From an uncultured Clostridia bacterium (lineage in GTDB: Bacteria > Bacillota > Clostridia > Oscillospirales > Ruminococcaceae), in contig CANDEV010000008.1 in assembly GCA_947383835.1 (NCBI GenBank), positions 66,781 to 130,780 on the forward strand: DNA of 64,000 nucleotides, written 5' to 3'. Both the position numbers and the translations under genes were made by a program. The notes below the pieces were generated by a model. It was not told where the DNA came from. It saw only the letters and a list, made by a program, of their open reading frames with translations, and ran no database searches. This document shows, in pieces, positions 16,583 to 24,659 of this stretch; within the stretch, counting starts at the first letter, position 1; every line of letters starts with the position of its first letter.

Positions 16583-17295
16583 TATAATTTCCATTCTCTC
16601 ATGAATTTTTCAAACGCCTTTTCAAAGGCTTCGCGGCGCAGCCTTGACACGGGGACTTCAGCTCCGGTACTCATAACAGCGGAGCTGCCGCAAAATTTTT
16701 TCAGGTGCGTAAAATTTATCAGATAACTTCTGTGACATTTAAAAAAACGGCTGTCAAGACGTTTTTCAAGCTCGTCCAGCCTGCCGTAAACGTCGGCTGT
16801 CTCTCCGTTGGAAAGCCGAATGTAAAGCTTGCGGTCGATCACCTCGCAGAATACTATATCGTCAGGCTTGACAAAAATTTCTTTACCGTTTTTGTGCAGA
16901 GAAAGCGTGCTGTCCGAAAGACTTTTTTTCAGACGGTTCATTGTCCTCTCAAATCGCTCTGCTTCAAGCGGCTTAACAAGATAATCATATGCCGACACCT
17001 CAAATGCGTCAAAGACAAACTCCTCAAGCACCGTAACAAATATTAAAAATCCGCCGTAATTCCTCCGCCGCAGTTCGCGGGCGGTTTCCATTCCGTCGGG
17101 GGTTTTCATTCTTATATCGAGAAAAATAATATCGAAGCCCAAGCCCTCCTCTGCGCTTTTTAGCAAGGCTGCTCCGCTGTAAAATTTAATTATCTCGGCT
17201 TTAATTTTATTTGCCGCAAAAAAATCCGAAAGCCTTTCCGCAAGCTCCTCCGTCATTTCCGTTTCGTCGTCGCATACCGCAGTTCTTATCAGCAT
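16582..17295 (-). CDS. LytTR-family response regulator (AgrA-like)
   Basis: Receiver domain (about 1-125; VCDDE pocket, phospho-acceptor Asp in DIIFLDIRMKTPDG, Lys in YLVKPLE) followed by a LytTR DNA-binding domain (about 135-235; FFKCHRSYLINFTHLKKF). AAAAGGAG lies upstream of the ATG. It is translationally coupled to the downstream kinase by a TAATG junction and has a consensus promoter. Targets are not evident from the window. Confidence 0.9.
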   Translation of the reverse strand: MLIRTAVCDDETEMTEELAERLSDFFAANKIKAEIIKFYSGAALLKSAEEGLGFDIIFLDIRMKTPDGMETARELRRRNYGGFLIFVTVLEEFVFDAFEVSAYDYLVKPLEAERFERTMNRLKKSLSDSTLSLHKNGKEIFVKPDDIVFCEVIDRKLYIRLSNGETADVYGRLDELEKRLDSRFFKCHRSYLINFTHLKKFCGSSAVMSTGAEVPVSRLRREAFEKAFEKFMREWKL

Positions 17296-17328
17296 ACCGG
17301 CAAACTCCTTTTTTAATTATCTGCATCT

Positions 17329-17357
17329 ATTATACAACATCGTTTGTCTTATGTCAA
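17329..17357 (-). promoter_or_regulatory. Consensus promoter of the LytTR two-component pair
   Basis: Reverse strand TTGACA, 17 bases, TATAAT, about 35 bp upstream of the regulator start. Confidence 0.85.
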
Positions 17358-17410
17358 TTGCCGACCGCACGGCTTGCGTAATGTGCGGATAAATATTGTA
17401 CGCACAAAAT

Positions 17411-17444
17411 AAAAGGCAGGAAAAGTAATTTTTTTCCGCCTTTG
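17411..17444 (-). terminator. Terminator after the polytopic membrane protein
   Basis: Reverse strand AAAGGCGGAAAA pairs with TTTTCCTGCCTTT, followed by TTATTTT. Confidence 0.6.
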
Positions 17445-17464
17445 GAATGACAGTTATTCGGATA

Positions 17465-18292
17465 TTATTCTTCGCCTTTAGCGTTCTCAACGGAGGTCAT
17501 AAACGGGTCTGTCACAGCTTCCTTTTTTGGAGGAACGACCTGTTCCTTCATTCTTACGGCAAATATCAGAGCCGCTATACCTATCGCCGCGGTAATTATT
17601 AGCGCTGCGGCAGCGTTGGGGATAACACTTCCCACGTTGTACAGGATAAGCGCGCCAATTGCCGAGCCGAAGCCGAGGGCAGCCTTGCCGCAGCAAACGA
17701 ACCGCATGATAAATACAGCCGCCGCAGTTAAAACCGCCGCGAAAAAGACTGCCGCCAGTATCTCCTGAACGAGCTGCATAACGGTAACGCTTGTATAGGT
17801 CTCCTTCAGCATATTAACGGTTTCCTTGTCAATCGCTCCCAATTTTACAAGCTTGGCGTACTGCATATCAAAGGCTCCGCTGTTAATGCTGCCAAAAACT
17901 ATGTAGAAGCTTGCAAGTCCGATCGCGCCTGTCACAGCATAGCCTGCACCAAAGCCGAGACCGCAGGAAAGCGCGGCGTTAAAGGTACGTGTTTTCATGC
18001 AGGAATTTACGCATATAAACATTGAAAGCGCAAGCATCAAGCCCGCAATGACCGACGAGATTATCCCGTATGCGGTTGGATTATTCATGACCATGCCGGG
18101 AGCGGCAAGCCCAATAATAAGGGCTATAATACCTGTCGCCATCGTTGCGGCTATGTACGCCAAAACGCCCGCCCAAAAGCTTGAAGCTTTGATCTTGTGC
18201 ATTGCCAGCAGGGCTATGCCGCCGACTATCGGGATAAGTCCCGTAATTACTATTCCTATAAGAGTCATTGCTATTACACTTTGTGTGATCAT
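17465..18292 (-). CDS. Polytopic membrane protein of unknown function
   Basis: A 275-residue, Ala/Ile/Gly-rich protein with about seven membrane helices and a short hydrophilic C-terminal tail (MKEQVVPPKKE...). The size and topology recall YhfC-type proteins, but the His and Glu residues expected of a membrane metalloprotease are not evident, so I do not assign an enzyme. The ATG is preceded by AGGGGAGAT. It has its own promoter with a perfect dyad between the -10 and the ribosome site, which suggests control by a dedicated repressor not seen in the window. Confidence 0.6.
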   Translation of the reverse strand: MITQSVIAMTLIGIVITGLIPIVGGIALLAMHKIKASSFWAGVLAYIAATMATGIIALIIGLAAPGMVMNNPTAYGIISSVIAGLMLALSMFICVNSCMKTRTFNAALSCGLGFGAGYAVTGAIGLASFYIVFGSINSGAFDMQYAKLVKLGAIDKETVNMLKETYTSVTVMQLVQEILAAVFFAAVLTAAAVFIMRFVCCGKAALGFGSAIGALILYNVGSVIPNAAAALIITAAIGIAALIFAVRMKEQVVPPKKEAVTDPFMTSVENAKGEE

Positions 18293-18313
18293 AGTGGATC
18301 TCCCCTTTCTATT

Positions 18314-18331
18314 TATTGTACTAAGACAATA
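18314..18331. promoter_or_regulatory. Operator-like dyad TATTGT-N6-ACAATA
   Basis: A perfect 6-6-6 inverted repeat between the -10 box and the ribosome site of the membrane protein gene, where a repressor would block transcription. Confidence 0.45.
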
Positions 18332-18341
18332 TTACAGTTAT

Positions 18342-18370
18342 ATAATAGCACATTATAAATTATTTGTCAA
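18342..18370 (-). promoter_or_regulatory. Promoter of the polytopic membrane protein gene
   Basis: Reverse strand TTGACA, 17 bases, TATTAT. Confidence 0.8.
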
Positions 18371-18525
18371 GTACTACTTGAAAAATTTATTATTTAAGGT
18401 TATAATAATGTATACGGTCTTGCTGCGGACGGGTCTCCCGTCTCATACGCAGACGCTGAACGATAAAGGCAAATATAAAAAAAGTCCCGGTTAATAAAAT
18501 GTTTACAGAAAGTTTTTATGTTATA

Positions 18526-18554
18526 TGAAAAATTTTGCGCTTCTGAATTGTATT
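18526..18554 (+). promoter_or_regulatory. Three-copy composite motif, copy 1 (candidate ECF promoter)
   Basis: TGAAAAATTT, eight bases, TGAATTGTATT, located 57 bp before the ECF sigma start. The same motif with the same spacing occurs at 37515-37543 (reverse) and 46956-46984. Read as an ECF promoter it gives -35 TGAAAA, 17 bases, -10 TGTATT. Confidence 0.55.
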
Positions 18555-18611
18555 TATTACAGAGAATATCAATATTTCGGTTTTCACTTGAAAATCACTG
18601 GGGGAAATAAG

Positions 18612-19208
18612 ATGTATTCCGAAAATACCAACGGTTTCGGGACCGAGGGTCATACTGAATTTGAAACGGCTTCCTTCGGCGAAAAGCCGCCGCAAAGCGG
18701 AGGTCAGCTTTCACAGGACTATATCAGGTACATACTCGACACATATTCGCAGACGCTTATCAAGCTTAGCTATACCTATGTTAAAAATGTCTGCGACGCG
18801 GAGGATATCGCGCAGGACGTGTTCGTTGCCCTTATAAAAAGGGGAAAGCCCTTTGACAGTACCGAGCATGAAAAGGCATGGCTCTTGCGGACGGTTATCA
18901 ACAAAAGCAAAAATCATTTAAGATCGGGCTGGATAAAGCGTACCGTATCGCTGAATGACAGCGAGGAGTCCGAAGCGGATAACTCAATGGACGAAAAAAC
19001 ACAGGTCATGGAGGCTGTACTGTCACTGCCCGAAAAGTACAGAACTGTTATACACCTTTTTTACTATAACGGTTACTCAATAAACGAAATTGCCGAGATT
19101 GTGGGTAAAAAGCCCGCAACGGTAGGAACTCTCCTTGCGAGAGGACGAAGCTTGCTGAAAAACATGATGATAGGAGGTTTTGATGAAGATGAGCAAGTCG
19201 ATCAATGA
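18612..19208 (+). CDS. ECF-type RNA polymerase sigma factor
   Basis: Alternative sigma factor of 198 residues with only regions 2 and 4. After a variable N-terminus of about 35 residues, region 2 reads SYTYVKNVCDAEDIAQDVFVALI and region 4 reads LPEKYRTVIHLFYYNGYSINEIAEIVGKKPATVGTLLARGR. The ATG at 18612 is chosen because GGGGG lies upstream; an in-frame extension to 18525 would run through the three-copy motif and has no ribosome site. It overlaps the downstream membrane gene by 26 bp, the usual sigma/anti-sigma arrangement. Auto-regulation through the upstream motif is inferred. Confidence 0.9.
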   Translation: MYSENTNGFGTEGHTEFETASFGEKPPQSGGQLSQDYIRYILDTYSQTLIKLSYTYVKNVCDAEDIAQDVFVALIKRGKPFDSTEHEKAWLLRTVINKSKNHLRSGWIKRTVSLNDSEESEADNSMDEKTQVMEAVLSLPEKYRTVIHLFYYNGYSINEIAEIVGKKPATVGTLLARGRSLLKNMMIGGFDEDEQVDQ

Positions 19209-20367
19209 TTACAAAGAAGCTATGGACAACATCAAAATTTCCGAAAGCTTTTATAAACGGACAGAGGTGCTGCTTACCGAACTGCCCGAGGTGAAGATAG
19301 AAAAGCGTCCCGTCATAAGCGGCAGGAGGATATCAGCCGTTATCATGTCCGCGGCGGCGTGTCTTATCTGCGTTTTCGGCATAAAGCTTGCTGTAGACGG
19401 CAGACAGGCGGATATAATCACCGAGACCGCAGCGGACGGAAAAACAGGCACTCTTACCGAAACAGGCGGCGGTGCGGACGAACTCATTGACGAATTTGGC
19501 GAATACGAGGACGGCGGCATAGTTGCCGAGAGTATTGAATCGTCCGTCACCAAGGACGCAGAAGATGAGGAAACGGCTGCCGGCAGTCCCGCTCCCGCTT
19601 CCTCACCTAAAACGGAGACCGAAGTTCCCGCATATAAACCTGCCGCAAACGATCCCGACGTTTCAAAAACAACGTCCGCAAGCTCCGCGTCAAGTACGGA
19701 AACGACCGTTACTACGGAAAAACGGGTCGTGCAGGGAATTGACCCGTACGCGAATTTGGGCGCAGGCGCTGAAGCGCCCGAAAATGCGCCTACAGACGCC
19801 GAGCCTGAAGTATATCCCGATCCCAACCCCGGAGTAAGCGGCGGGGAAGATGATGATACGGTAGAATATGACGACGAGGACATTGACGAAGTCCCAGATT
19901 TTGAAACCGAGTCCGACTCAGGGGCAGCCGCTGTTACAACAGGCAGCGCGGCTCTTTTCAGCGAATTAAGTCTTGATAACACCACTGTGGACGTTACCCC
20001 GTATTTCAACATGGGCGGCATAAAATCCGGAGAGGGCACTGTTCAAAAAAACGGTGCGGAATTTAAGCCTGTCCTTGACCTTATTTCAGGCATGGACTCC
20101 TCCGCCACAAAGATAGGCAACGGTTCATTCACATCGCTGTTTTCAATTATGATATACGATGAGAACATTGACCTTGAATTTTACAGCATTTATCTGACCA
20201 ATCACGAGTCTATAGTAATAACAAAGCACAGTCCCGACGGAGGTCAGGTACGTGAGACCTACGCTCTCAGAAGAGAATATTACGAGGACGTCAGACATCA
20301 GCTTTTCCTGCTGTTCGGTGAGGAAAGCGACTATGAGCTGTTCTTAAATCTTATCGGCGGCAAATAG
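19183..20367 (+). CDS. Putative membrane anti-sigma factor with acidic external domain
   Basis: 394 residues: a cytoplasmic N-terminus of about 45 residues (INDYKEAMDNIKISESFYKR), one membrane helix (about 48-68), a long low-complexity region rich in Glu, Asp, Thr, Ser, Pro and Ala (about 70-250), and a folded C-terminal domain of about 140 residues. No zinc-binding HxxxCxxC is seen, so it is not a ZAS-type anti-sigma. The anti-sigma role is inferred from overlap with the ECF gene and topology. AGGAGG precedes the ATG at 19183 by five bases; an ATG at 19189 is also possible. Confidence 0.65.
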   Translation: MKMSKSINDYKEAMDNIKISESFYKRTEVLLTELPEVKIEKRPVISGRRISAVIMSAAACLICVFGIKLAVDGRQADIITETAADGKTGTLTETGGGADELIDEFGEYEDGGIVAESIESSVTKDAEDEETAAGSPAPASSPKTETEVPAYKPAANDPDVSKTTSASSASSTETTVTTEKRVVQGIDPYANLGAGAEAPENAPTDAEPEVYPDPNPGVSGGEDDDTVEYDDEDIDEVPDFETESDSGAAAVTTGSAALFSELSLDNTTVDVTPYFNMGGIKSGEGTVQKNGAEFKPVLDLISGMDSSATKIGNGSFTSLFSIMIYDENIDLEFYSIYLTNHESIVITKHSPDGGQVRETYALRREYYEDVRHQLFLLFGEESDYELFLNLIGGK

Positions 20368-20457
20368 CAGGGGCAGGGAACGCCCTGCTGCGAGAGTCAC
20401 CCCCAAAGTGAATAACTGCAAACATTACCTTTATCAAGCCCCCTCAAAGGGGGCAGG
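20368..20457 (+). repeat. Dispersed repeat, left copy of inverted pair
   Basis: Carries CAGGGAACGCCCTGCTGCGA, GAGAGTCACCCCCAAAGT and AAGCCCCCTCAAAGGGGGC. The inverse copy at 20731-20815 matches over most of its length. Confidence 0.8.
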
Positions 20458-20505
20458 AAAATTGTTCAAAATTTAAATTATAGCAATTCATAAAAATAAC
20501 CATAC

Positions 20506-20579
20506 TGTAGGGGCGGGGTCTCCCCGCCCGCGATACAAAAATATACTGAACCACGGGACGGGAAACCCGTCCCCTACGA
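20506..20579. repeat. REP-like GC palindrome pair
   Basis: GGGGCGGGGTCTCCCCGCCC followed about 30 bp later by GGGACGGGAAACCCGTCCCC. Same family as 34554, 39761, 41076, 44959 and 60703. Confidence 0.8.
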
Positions 20580-20670
20580 ATTTTGTCAGGATATTTTTAT
20601 GTACCGCTATATATTAATCAGTTTTGTCTGCTGTCCCCACAGCATTCAAATAAAAACTTTTCCAAAATAA

Positions 20671-20702
20671 GAGCGCGCTTAGTCCCCCAGCTAAGCGCGC
20701 TC
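20671..20702. terminator. Perfect 12-bp hairpin between convergent genes
   Basis: GAGCGCGCTTAG pairs exactly with CTAAGCGCGCTC around an eight-base loop. The following T content is modest on both strands; probably a bidirectional terminator. Confidence 0.55.
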
Positions 20703-20730
20703 AATTTTATCATTTTATAAATCAGTAACC

Positions 20731-20815
20731 CGCCCCCTTTGAGGGGGCTTGACAAAGGCAATGCCTGCCGCTATTTACTTTGGGGGTGACTCTCGCTGCA
20801 GGGCGTTCCCTGCTG
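20731..20815 (-). repeat. Dispersed repeat, right copy of inverted pair
   Basis: Inverse of 20368-20457. It runs into the 3' end of the YesN-like gene and supplies that gene's last codons and stop. Confidence 0.8.
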
Positions 20816-22321
20816 CCCACTCTGGCGTTTATAATTTAAGGGGCTTATGCCAACGTACTTCTTGAATTTGTTGTGAAAATAATTTATGTTCGTATACCCC
20901 ACCATTTCGGCGACCTCGTACACCTTGTATTCGTCCGTGGCAAGAAGCCGCTTCGCTTCGGTTATCCTTATCCTGTCAAGATAGTTGTTAAAATTCTCCC
21001 CTGTGTATTGGTGAAAAACCTTGCCGAGATAAGCCCTGTTATAGCCGAATATGGTGGCAAGCTGTTCAAGCCGCAGCTCGCTGCTGAAATTGGTTTTTAT
21101 ATACTGTACCACCCTCTCCATGGTGCTTTTTGTAGTACGCCCGAAATATGTGCAGGACAGGTCTGTAAAGGTCTTTTTCATAAGCTCGATAATATCAAAA
21201 AGGCTTGCTTTCTCGCCTATTTTTGCAATAAATTCATCGTTAAGGAAATTCTCGGTCTTCTTTTCGCCAACGCTTTTTATCAGCCTTGATTTTATTTCCA
21301 TAACGGCGGTTATGCAGCTTACCTTTATTCTTTCGGCAGAGTGCGCTCCGCTGCACATGGACATCTGAAAACGCTCCAGAACGTCGGCAAGCTTGTCGAT
21401 ATCGTTTATTTCAATGTATGCATAGATATTGTTCACAAGCTCCTCGGTCTCGTCGGTGTTGCCGCTGTCTCCGCTTACAGTTTCTGAGGTAACAACTCCG
21501 CAGTGAAGATACTGGAAACGGTTCTTCAAAAGCAGGTCTGCCTCGGCGTAGGAACTCTTTATCTCCGCAAGCTTTGACACCGCCCCGCCCACGGTAATGA
21601 ACATTTTTCCCACATACTCCTCGTTAAGCTCGGTGAGGAATTTTAAAAGCTTTTCTCTGCCCCAGCCCTTGAAAAGCGCAACGGTTATGCCGCTGAATTC
21701 GGGAGTTATAACGTCCGCGCCGCCTTCTCTTTCAAGCTTCCTTTTCACGGAATTAAGCAGATAATTTTTTTCCTCTGCCGACATTTTTTCCGACGTGCTT
21801 ATAATGACTGCGTTGTAGCAGTTATAATTGTACCCCGACATATCGCTGCCTGCAAGAACGCTGTCCTCGCCTAAAAGCAGCGCTCTGAGGAGCTGCTCGT
21901 TCATATACTCGCTGCCCTTCTGCATAGTCACCTCGTTGATGCGCTCTCCCTCGATCTCATTTGCAAGACCTTTTAAGGATTCTATCAGCTCGTCCTCGTC
22001 AACTGGCTTGAGAATAAACTGCTTTACTCCGAGAGACATTGCGGACTTTGCATAGGTAAAATCCGAATATCCTGACAGTATCAGGCATTTGCCGCGAAAG
22101 CCCTGTTTAAAGGCTTCCTCAAGCATTTCAATCCCCGTCATGCCGGGCATTTTAACGTCCGCCACAACTATATCCGGATCAAGGGAGATTATCTTTGCCA
22201 GCCCGTCGTCGCCGTCCTCACCCTCGCCTATCACCGTAAGACCCAGTTCCTCCCACGGTATCATCATTTTTACTCCCTGACGAACGTTAGGCTCGTCGTC
22301 TACAAGAAGCACCTTTATCAT
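20771..22321 (-). CDS. YesN-like response regulator with AraC output domain
   Basis: 516 residues: receiver domain (about 1-120; VDDEPNV, phospho-acceptor Asp in DIVVADVKMPGMTG, Lys in FILKPVD), a variable middle region, and an AraC helix-turn-helix pair at about 405-500 (LEQLATIFGYNRAYLGKVFHQ, VYEVAEMVGYTNINYFHNKF). The last 14 or so residues (QGTPCSESHPQSK) are encoded by the dispersed repeat, so the original C-terminus has been replaced or extended. Such regulators usually control sugar ABC transporters, but none is adjacent. It lies 160 bp after the YesM-like kinase. Confidence 0.9.
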   Translation of the reverse strand: MIKVLLVDDEPNVRQGVKMMIPWEELGLTVIGEGEDGDDGLAKIISLDPDIVVADVKMPGMTGIEMLEEAFKQGFRGKCLILSGYSDFTYAKSAMSLGVKQFILKPVDEDELIESLKGLANEIEGERINEVTMQKGSEYMNEQLLRALLLGEDSVLAGSDMSGYNYNCYNAVIISTSEKMSAEEKNYLLNSVKRKLEREGGADVITPEFSGITVALFKGWGREKLLKFLTELNEEYVGKMFITVGGAVSKLAEIKSSYAEADLLLKNRFQYLHCGVVTSETVSGDSGNTDETEELVNNIYAYIEINDIDKLADVLERFQMSMCSGAHSAERIKVSCITAVMEIKSRLIKSVGEKKTENFLNDEFIAKIGEKASLFDIIELMKKTFTDLSCTYFGRTTKSTMERVVQYIKTNFSSELRLEQLATIFGYNRAYLGKVFHQYTGENFNNYLDRIRITEAKRLLATDEYKVYEVAEMVGYTNINYFHNKFKKYVGISPLNYKRQSGQQGTPCSESHPQSK

Positions 22322-22481
22322 TGGTAAATTCTCCCTTGTTTTAAATTGTAACTAAAATTACAGAAACTTATTTTTGCGGTGAATCATTTACTTCCCTGCC
22401 ACCCCTTGACAGGGGCTTAAAAAGTTAAGATCTATAACATCTTACTTTGGCAGCAGATACTGCCAGCGTGGGCTTCCCCGC

Positions 22482-24404
22482 TTATTTAAGCTTAGATGAA
22501 ATTTCGCTGTACTTTTCGGGCAGTCTTTTCATTACATTTTCGTCAACTATCCTCGGCAAAGTTATTGTTATTTCCGTACCCTTACCCTGCTGCGTCTTAA
22601 CGGAAAGACCGTACTTTACGCCGTGATACATTTTTATACGCTTGTTTACGTTTGTCAGACCTATGCTCTTTCCCGAGGATGTGTCGTTCCTTTCCAGCTT
22701 TTCAAGAAGCTCCGCAAGCTTTTCTTCGGAAATTCCCTGACCGTTGTCCGATACGCATATCTCCACATTCTCTCCCTTGTACAGAACCTTTACGGTTATC
22801 CTGCCGTTAGCCTTTTCTCCCTCTATGCCATGGACAAAAGCATTCTCAACTATAGGCTGGATTATCAGCGGCAGTACCATGTATTTTTTATTGACCTCAC
22901 AGTAGATAGAATATGATACCCTGTCCCCGAAGCGGGCGGCTTGAAGTTCCAGATAGCTTTTGGTAAATTCAAGCTCCGATTCGAGAGTAACCATTCCGTC
23001 CTTTACTTCAAGGCAGCGGCGCATGAATTTTCCAAGCTTTTTTACCAGATCGGCGGTCTCCTTGTCATTATTGCAGTAGGCTTTCATTCGTATAGTCTCC
23101 AGCGTGTTGTACAGAAAGTGAGGGTTGATCTGACTTGCAAGAGCCTTAAATTCAGCCTCCACCTGATTGAGCTTGAAGCTTTCGGACTGTATCTTTGCTT
23201 TGTACGCGTCGTTTATAAGGTTCTGTATACTGTCCACCATTTTTTTCAGATCCTCATAAAGGTCGTATATCTCATCGCTGCCCTTGATATCGTCGGTAAG
23301 CTCGAAATTGCCGTCCGCAACGCTGTGCATTTTATCTTTCAGAGACTGAATGCGCCGCGAAAACATACTGGAAAAAAGGATAGTGATAAGTACTGAAAGT
23401 ATAATACATAAGCATATATACCAAACGTATGACGCAATAACACTGTTTACAGATTTGTCATATATGGCGTGAGGCTTTACAATGTAAACATAAAACATAT
23501 TGTACGTATTTTCATAATTAAAATATGAAGAAGCGGTATAACCCTTTCTTTCAAGCGGATTTTGACCGTCCGTAAGTATTTCCGAACCGCTTACACCCAT
23601 TGGCATTTTAACGCCGGTGCCTATCACGCTGCTTACGTTTATGTTGTCAACAGTGCTGTAAAAGGTATATCCCTTTGAAACGCACATTACAACGCCCCGT
23701 CCTATTTCCTCTGTCATATCGGATATCCAATCGGGAGCGACCGAAATAAGCATTACCCCGCAAAACCGCTCCTCCAAAACCAGCGGAGTTACAAGTGAAA
23801 GCCTGTATTCGTTATCGTCGTTCAAGGTGAGCTGCCACCTGTTTTCCGCATTTTCATCGGCTTCTTTGTACCAATATTTTGAACAGATATCTTCGCCTGC
23901 AAACCGAAAAACGTTGGAACTTACCCTGCGTTCTCCACCGCCTGTATCCTCTTCGGAATTTTCGCCGCCGATATTTTCGGGATCCTCGTTTATCTCGTCT
24001 CTGCTCTCCTCAGCTTCTTCCTGAACGGGATAGTCGATATTTTCATTGTTCAAATAAAATACAACGCTGTCAATTTGAGGATAAACATCAAGATACTCCG
24101 AAATGAGCCGTTCCTGTAAAGCGTCTATATTTTCGGAACTTCCCTTTAAAAGCTCGTCTAAGCTTTCACTTGACATTATCCTGCCGCTTATGTTTGATAC
24201 CGTGACTACCGTATCCTTTAGCTTGGTTTTAATGCCGTCCGCCTGAAAAATAGCTTCGTTGGCAGCGTTGCTCCGCATAACGTCAACAATGTTGTACAAA
24301 AGGTATATTCCCGCCATGACCATCGGAACAACAGCAGCAATACACATGAGGATAAGCTTATTGCGGAATTTTGTGTTGAGTATCTTCGTAATTGGGTTGA
24401 ACAT
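22482..24404 (-). CDS. YesM-like sensor histidine kinase
   Basis: 640 residues with two membrane helices (about 20-42 and 315-340) around a large external domain containing a Glu-rich insert, then HAMP, the HisKA_4 motif SQINPHFLYNTLETIRM and a C-terminal ATPase with DNGQGIS and SIGLTNVNKRIKM. I place the start at the ATG at 24404 (MFNPITKIL), eight bases after GGAGG; the ATG at 24410 is too close to the ribosome site and the longer frame to 24485 has none. Likely phosphorylates the YesN-like protein. Confidence 0.9.
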   Translation of the reverse strand: MFNPITKILNTKFRNKLILMCIAAVVPMVMAGIYLLYNIVDVMRSNAANEAIFQADGIKTKLKDTVVTVSNISGRIMSSESLDELLKGSSENIDALQERLISEYLDVYPQIDSVVFYLNNENIDYPVQEEAEESRDEINEDPENIGGENSEEDTGGGERRVSSNVFRFAGEDICSKYWYKEADENAENRWQLTLNDDNEYRLSLVTPLVLEERFCGVMLISVAPDWISDMTEEIGRGVVMCVSKGYTFYSTVDNINVSSVIGTGVKMPMGVSGSEILTDGQNPLERKGYTASSYFNYENTYNMFYVYIVKPHAIYDKSVNSVIASYVWYICLCIILSVLITILFSSMFSRRIQSLKDKMHSVADGNFELTDDIKGSDEIYDLYEDLKKMVDSIQNLINDAYKAKIQSESFKLNQVEAEFKALASQINPHFLYNTLETIRMKAYCNNDKETADLVKKLGKFMRRCLEVKDGMVTLESELEFTKSYLELQAARFGDRVSYSIYCEVNKKYMVLPLIIQPIVENAFVHGIEGEKANGRITVKVLYKGENVEICVSDNGQGISEEKLAELLEKLERNDTSSGKSIGLTNVNKRIKMYHGVKYGLSVKTQQGKGTEITITLPRIVDENVMKRLPEKYSEISSKLK

Positions 24405-24509
24405 ACGCATTTCCTCCGTTCCGCAGCTTTCGGGAAACCCCTTATTGAATATTTTATCACACTTGAGACAAAAATGCATGAACAATTAATTAAGACGGCG
24501 CCGCGAATT

Positions 24510-24639
24510 ATACTAATTTGCCGCAAAAAGGCGTGCAAAAAATCAAGCAAAAGCTTGAGAAGCTTTTGCTTGATTTTTCTTTTTTATATGGATTTTGCAC
24601 AGATTTTTTGCATACGCTTTTAGGAGCAAATCAGTATTA
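24510..24639 (+). repeat. MITE-like element, copy 2 (TTTGC type, with extra inner palindrome)
   Basis: Ends TATACTAATTTGCCGCAAAA and inverse TTTTAGGAGCAAATCAGTAT. About 130 bp, longer than the other copies because AAGCAAAAGCTT and AAGCTTTTGCTT form an additional inner hairpin. Confidence 0.8.
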
Positions 24640-24659
24640 CACGCGATACCGTCTTGATT

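Larger units (their letters stand above)
18293..18611. other. Intergenic region between membrane protein and ECF sigma genes
   Basis: Holds the reverse promoter and dyad, one short GC palindrome (GGACGGGTCTCCCGTC, 18427-18442) and copy 1 of the three-copy motif at 18526-18554. No ORF is supported here. Confidence 0.7.
20368..20770. other. Repeat-filled intergenic block
   Basis: Between convergent genes. It contains two inverted copies of a roughly 90-bp dispersed repeat (20368-20457 and 20731-20815), a GC palindrome pair (20506-20579) and a perfect 12-bp-stem hairpin (20671-20702). No ORF. Confidence 0.8.

Noticed and set aside
17465..18292. Assignment as a YhfC-type intramembrane metalloprotease
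   Set aside because: Only size and topology agree; the expected metal-binding residues were not found.
18525..18560. The three-copy motif as a conserved leader peptide KNF(A/G)(L/V)LNCI
   Set aside because: Some differences are synonymous, but no copy has a ribosome site and one begins with TTG; a DNA or RNA element explains it better. Kept as an alternative in the finding.
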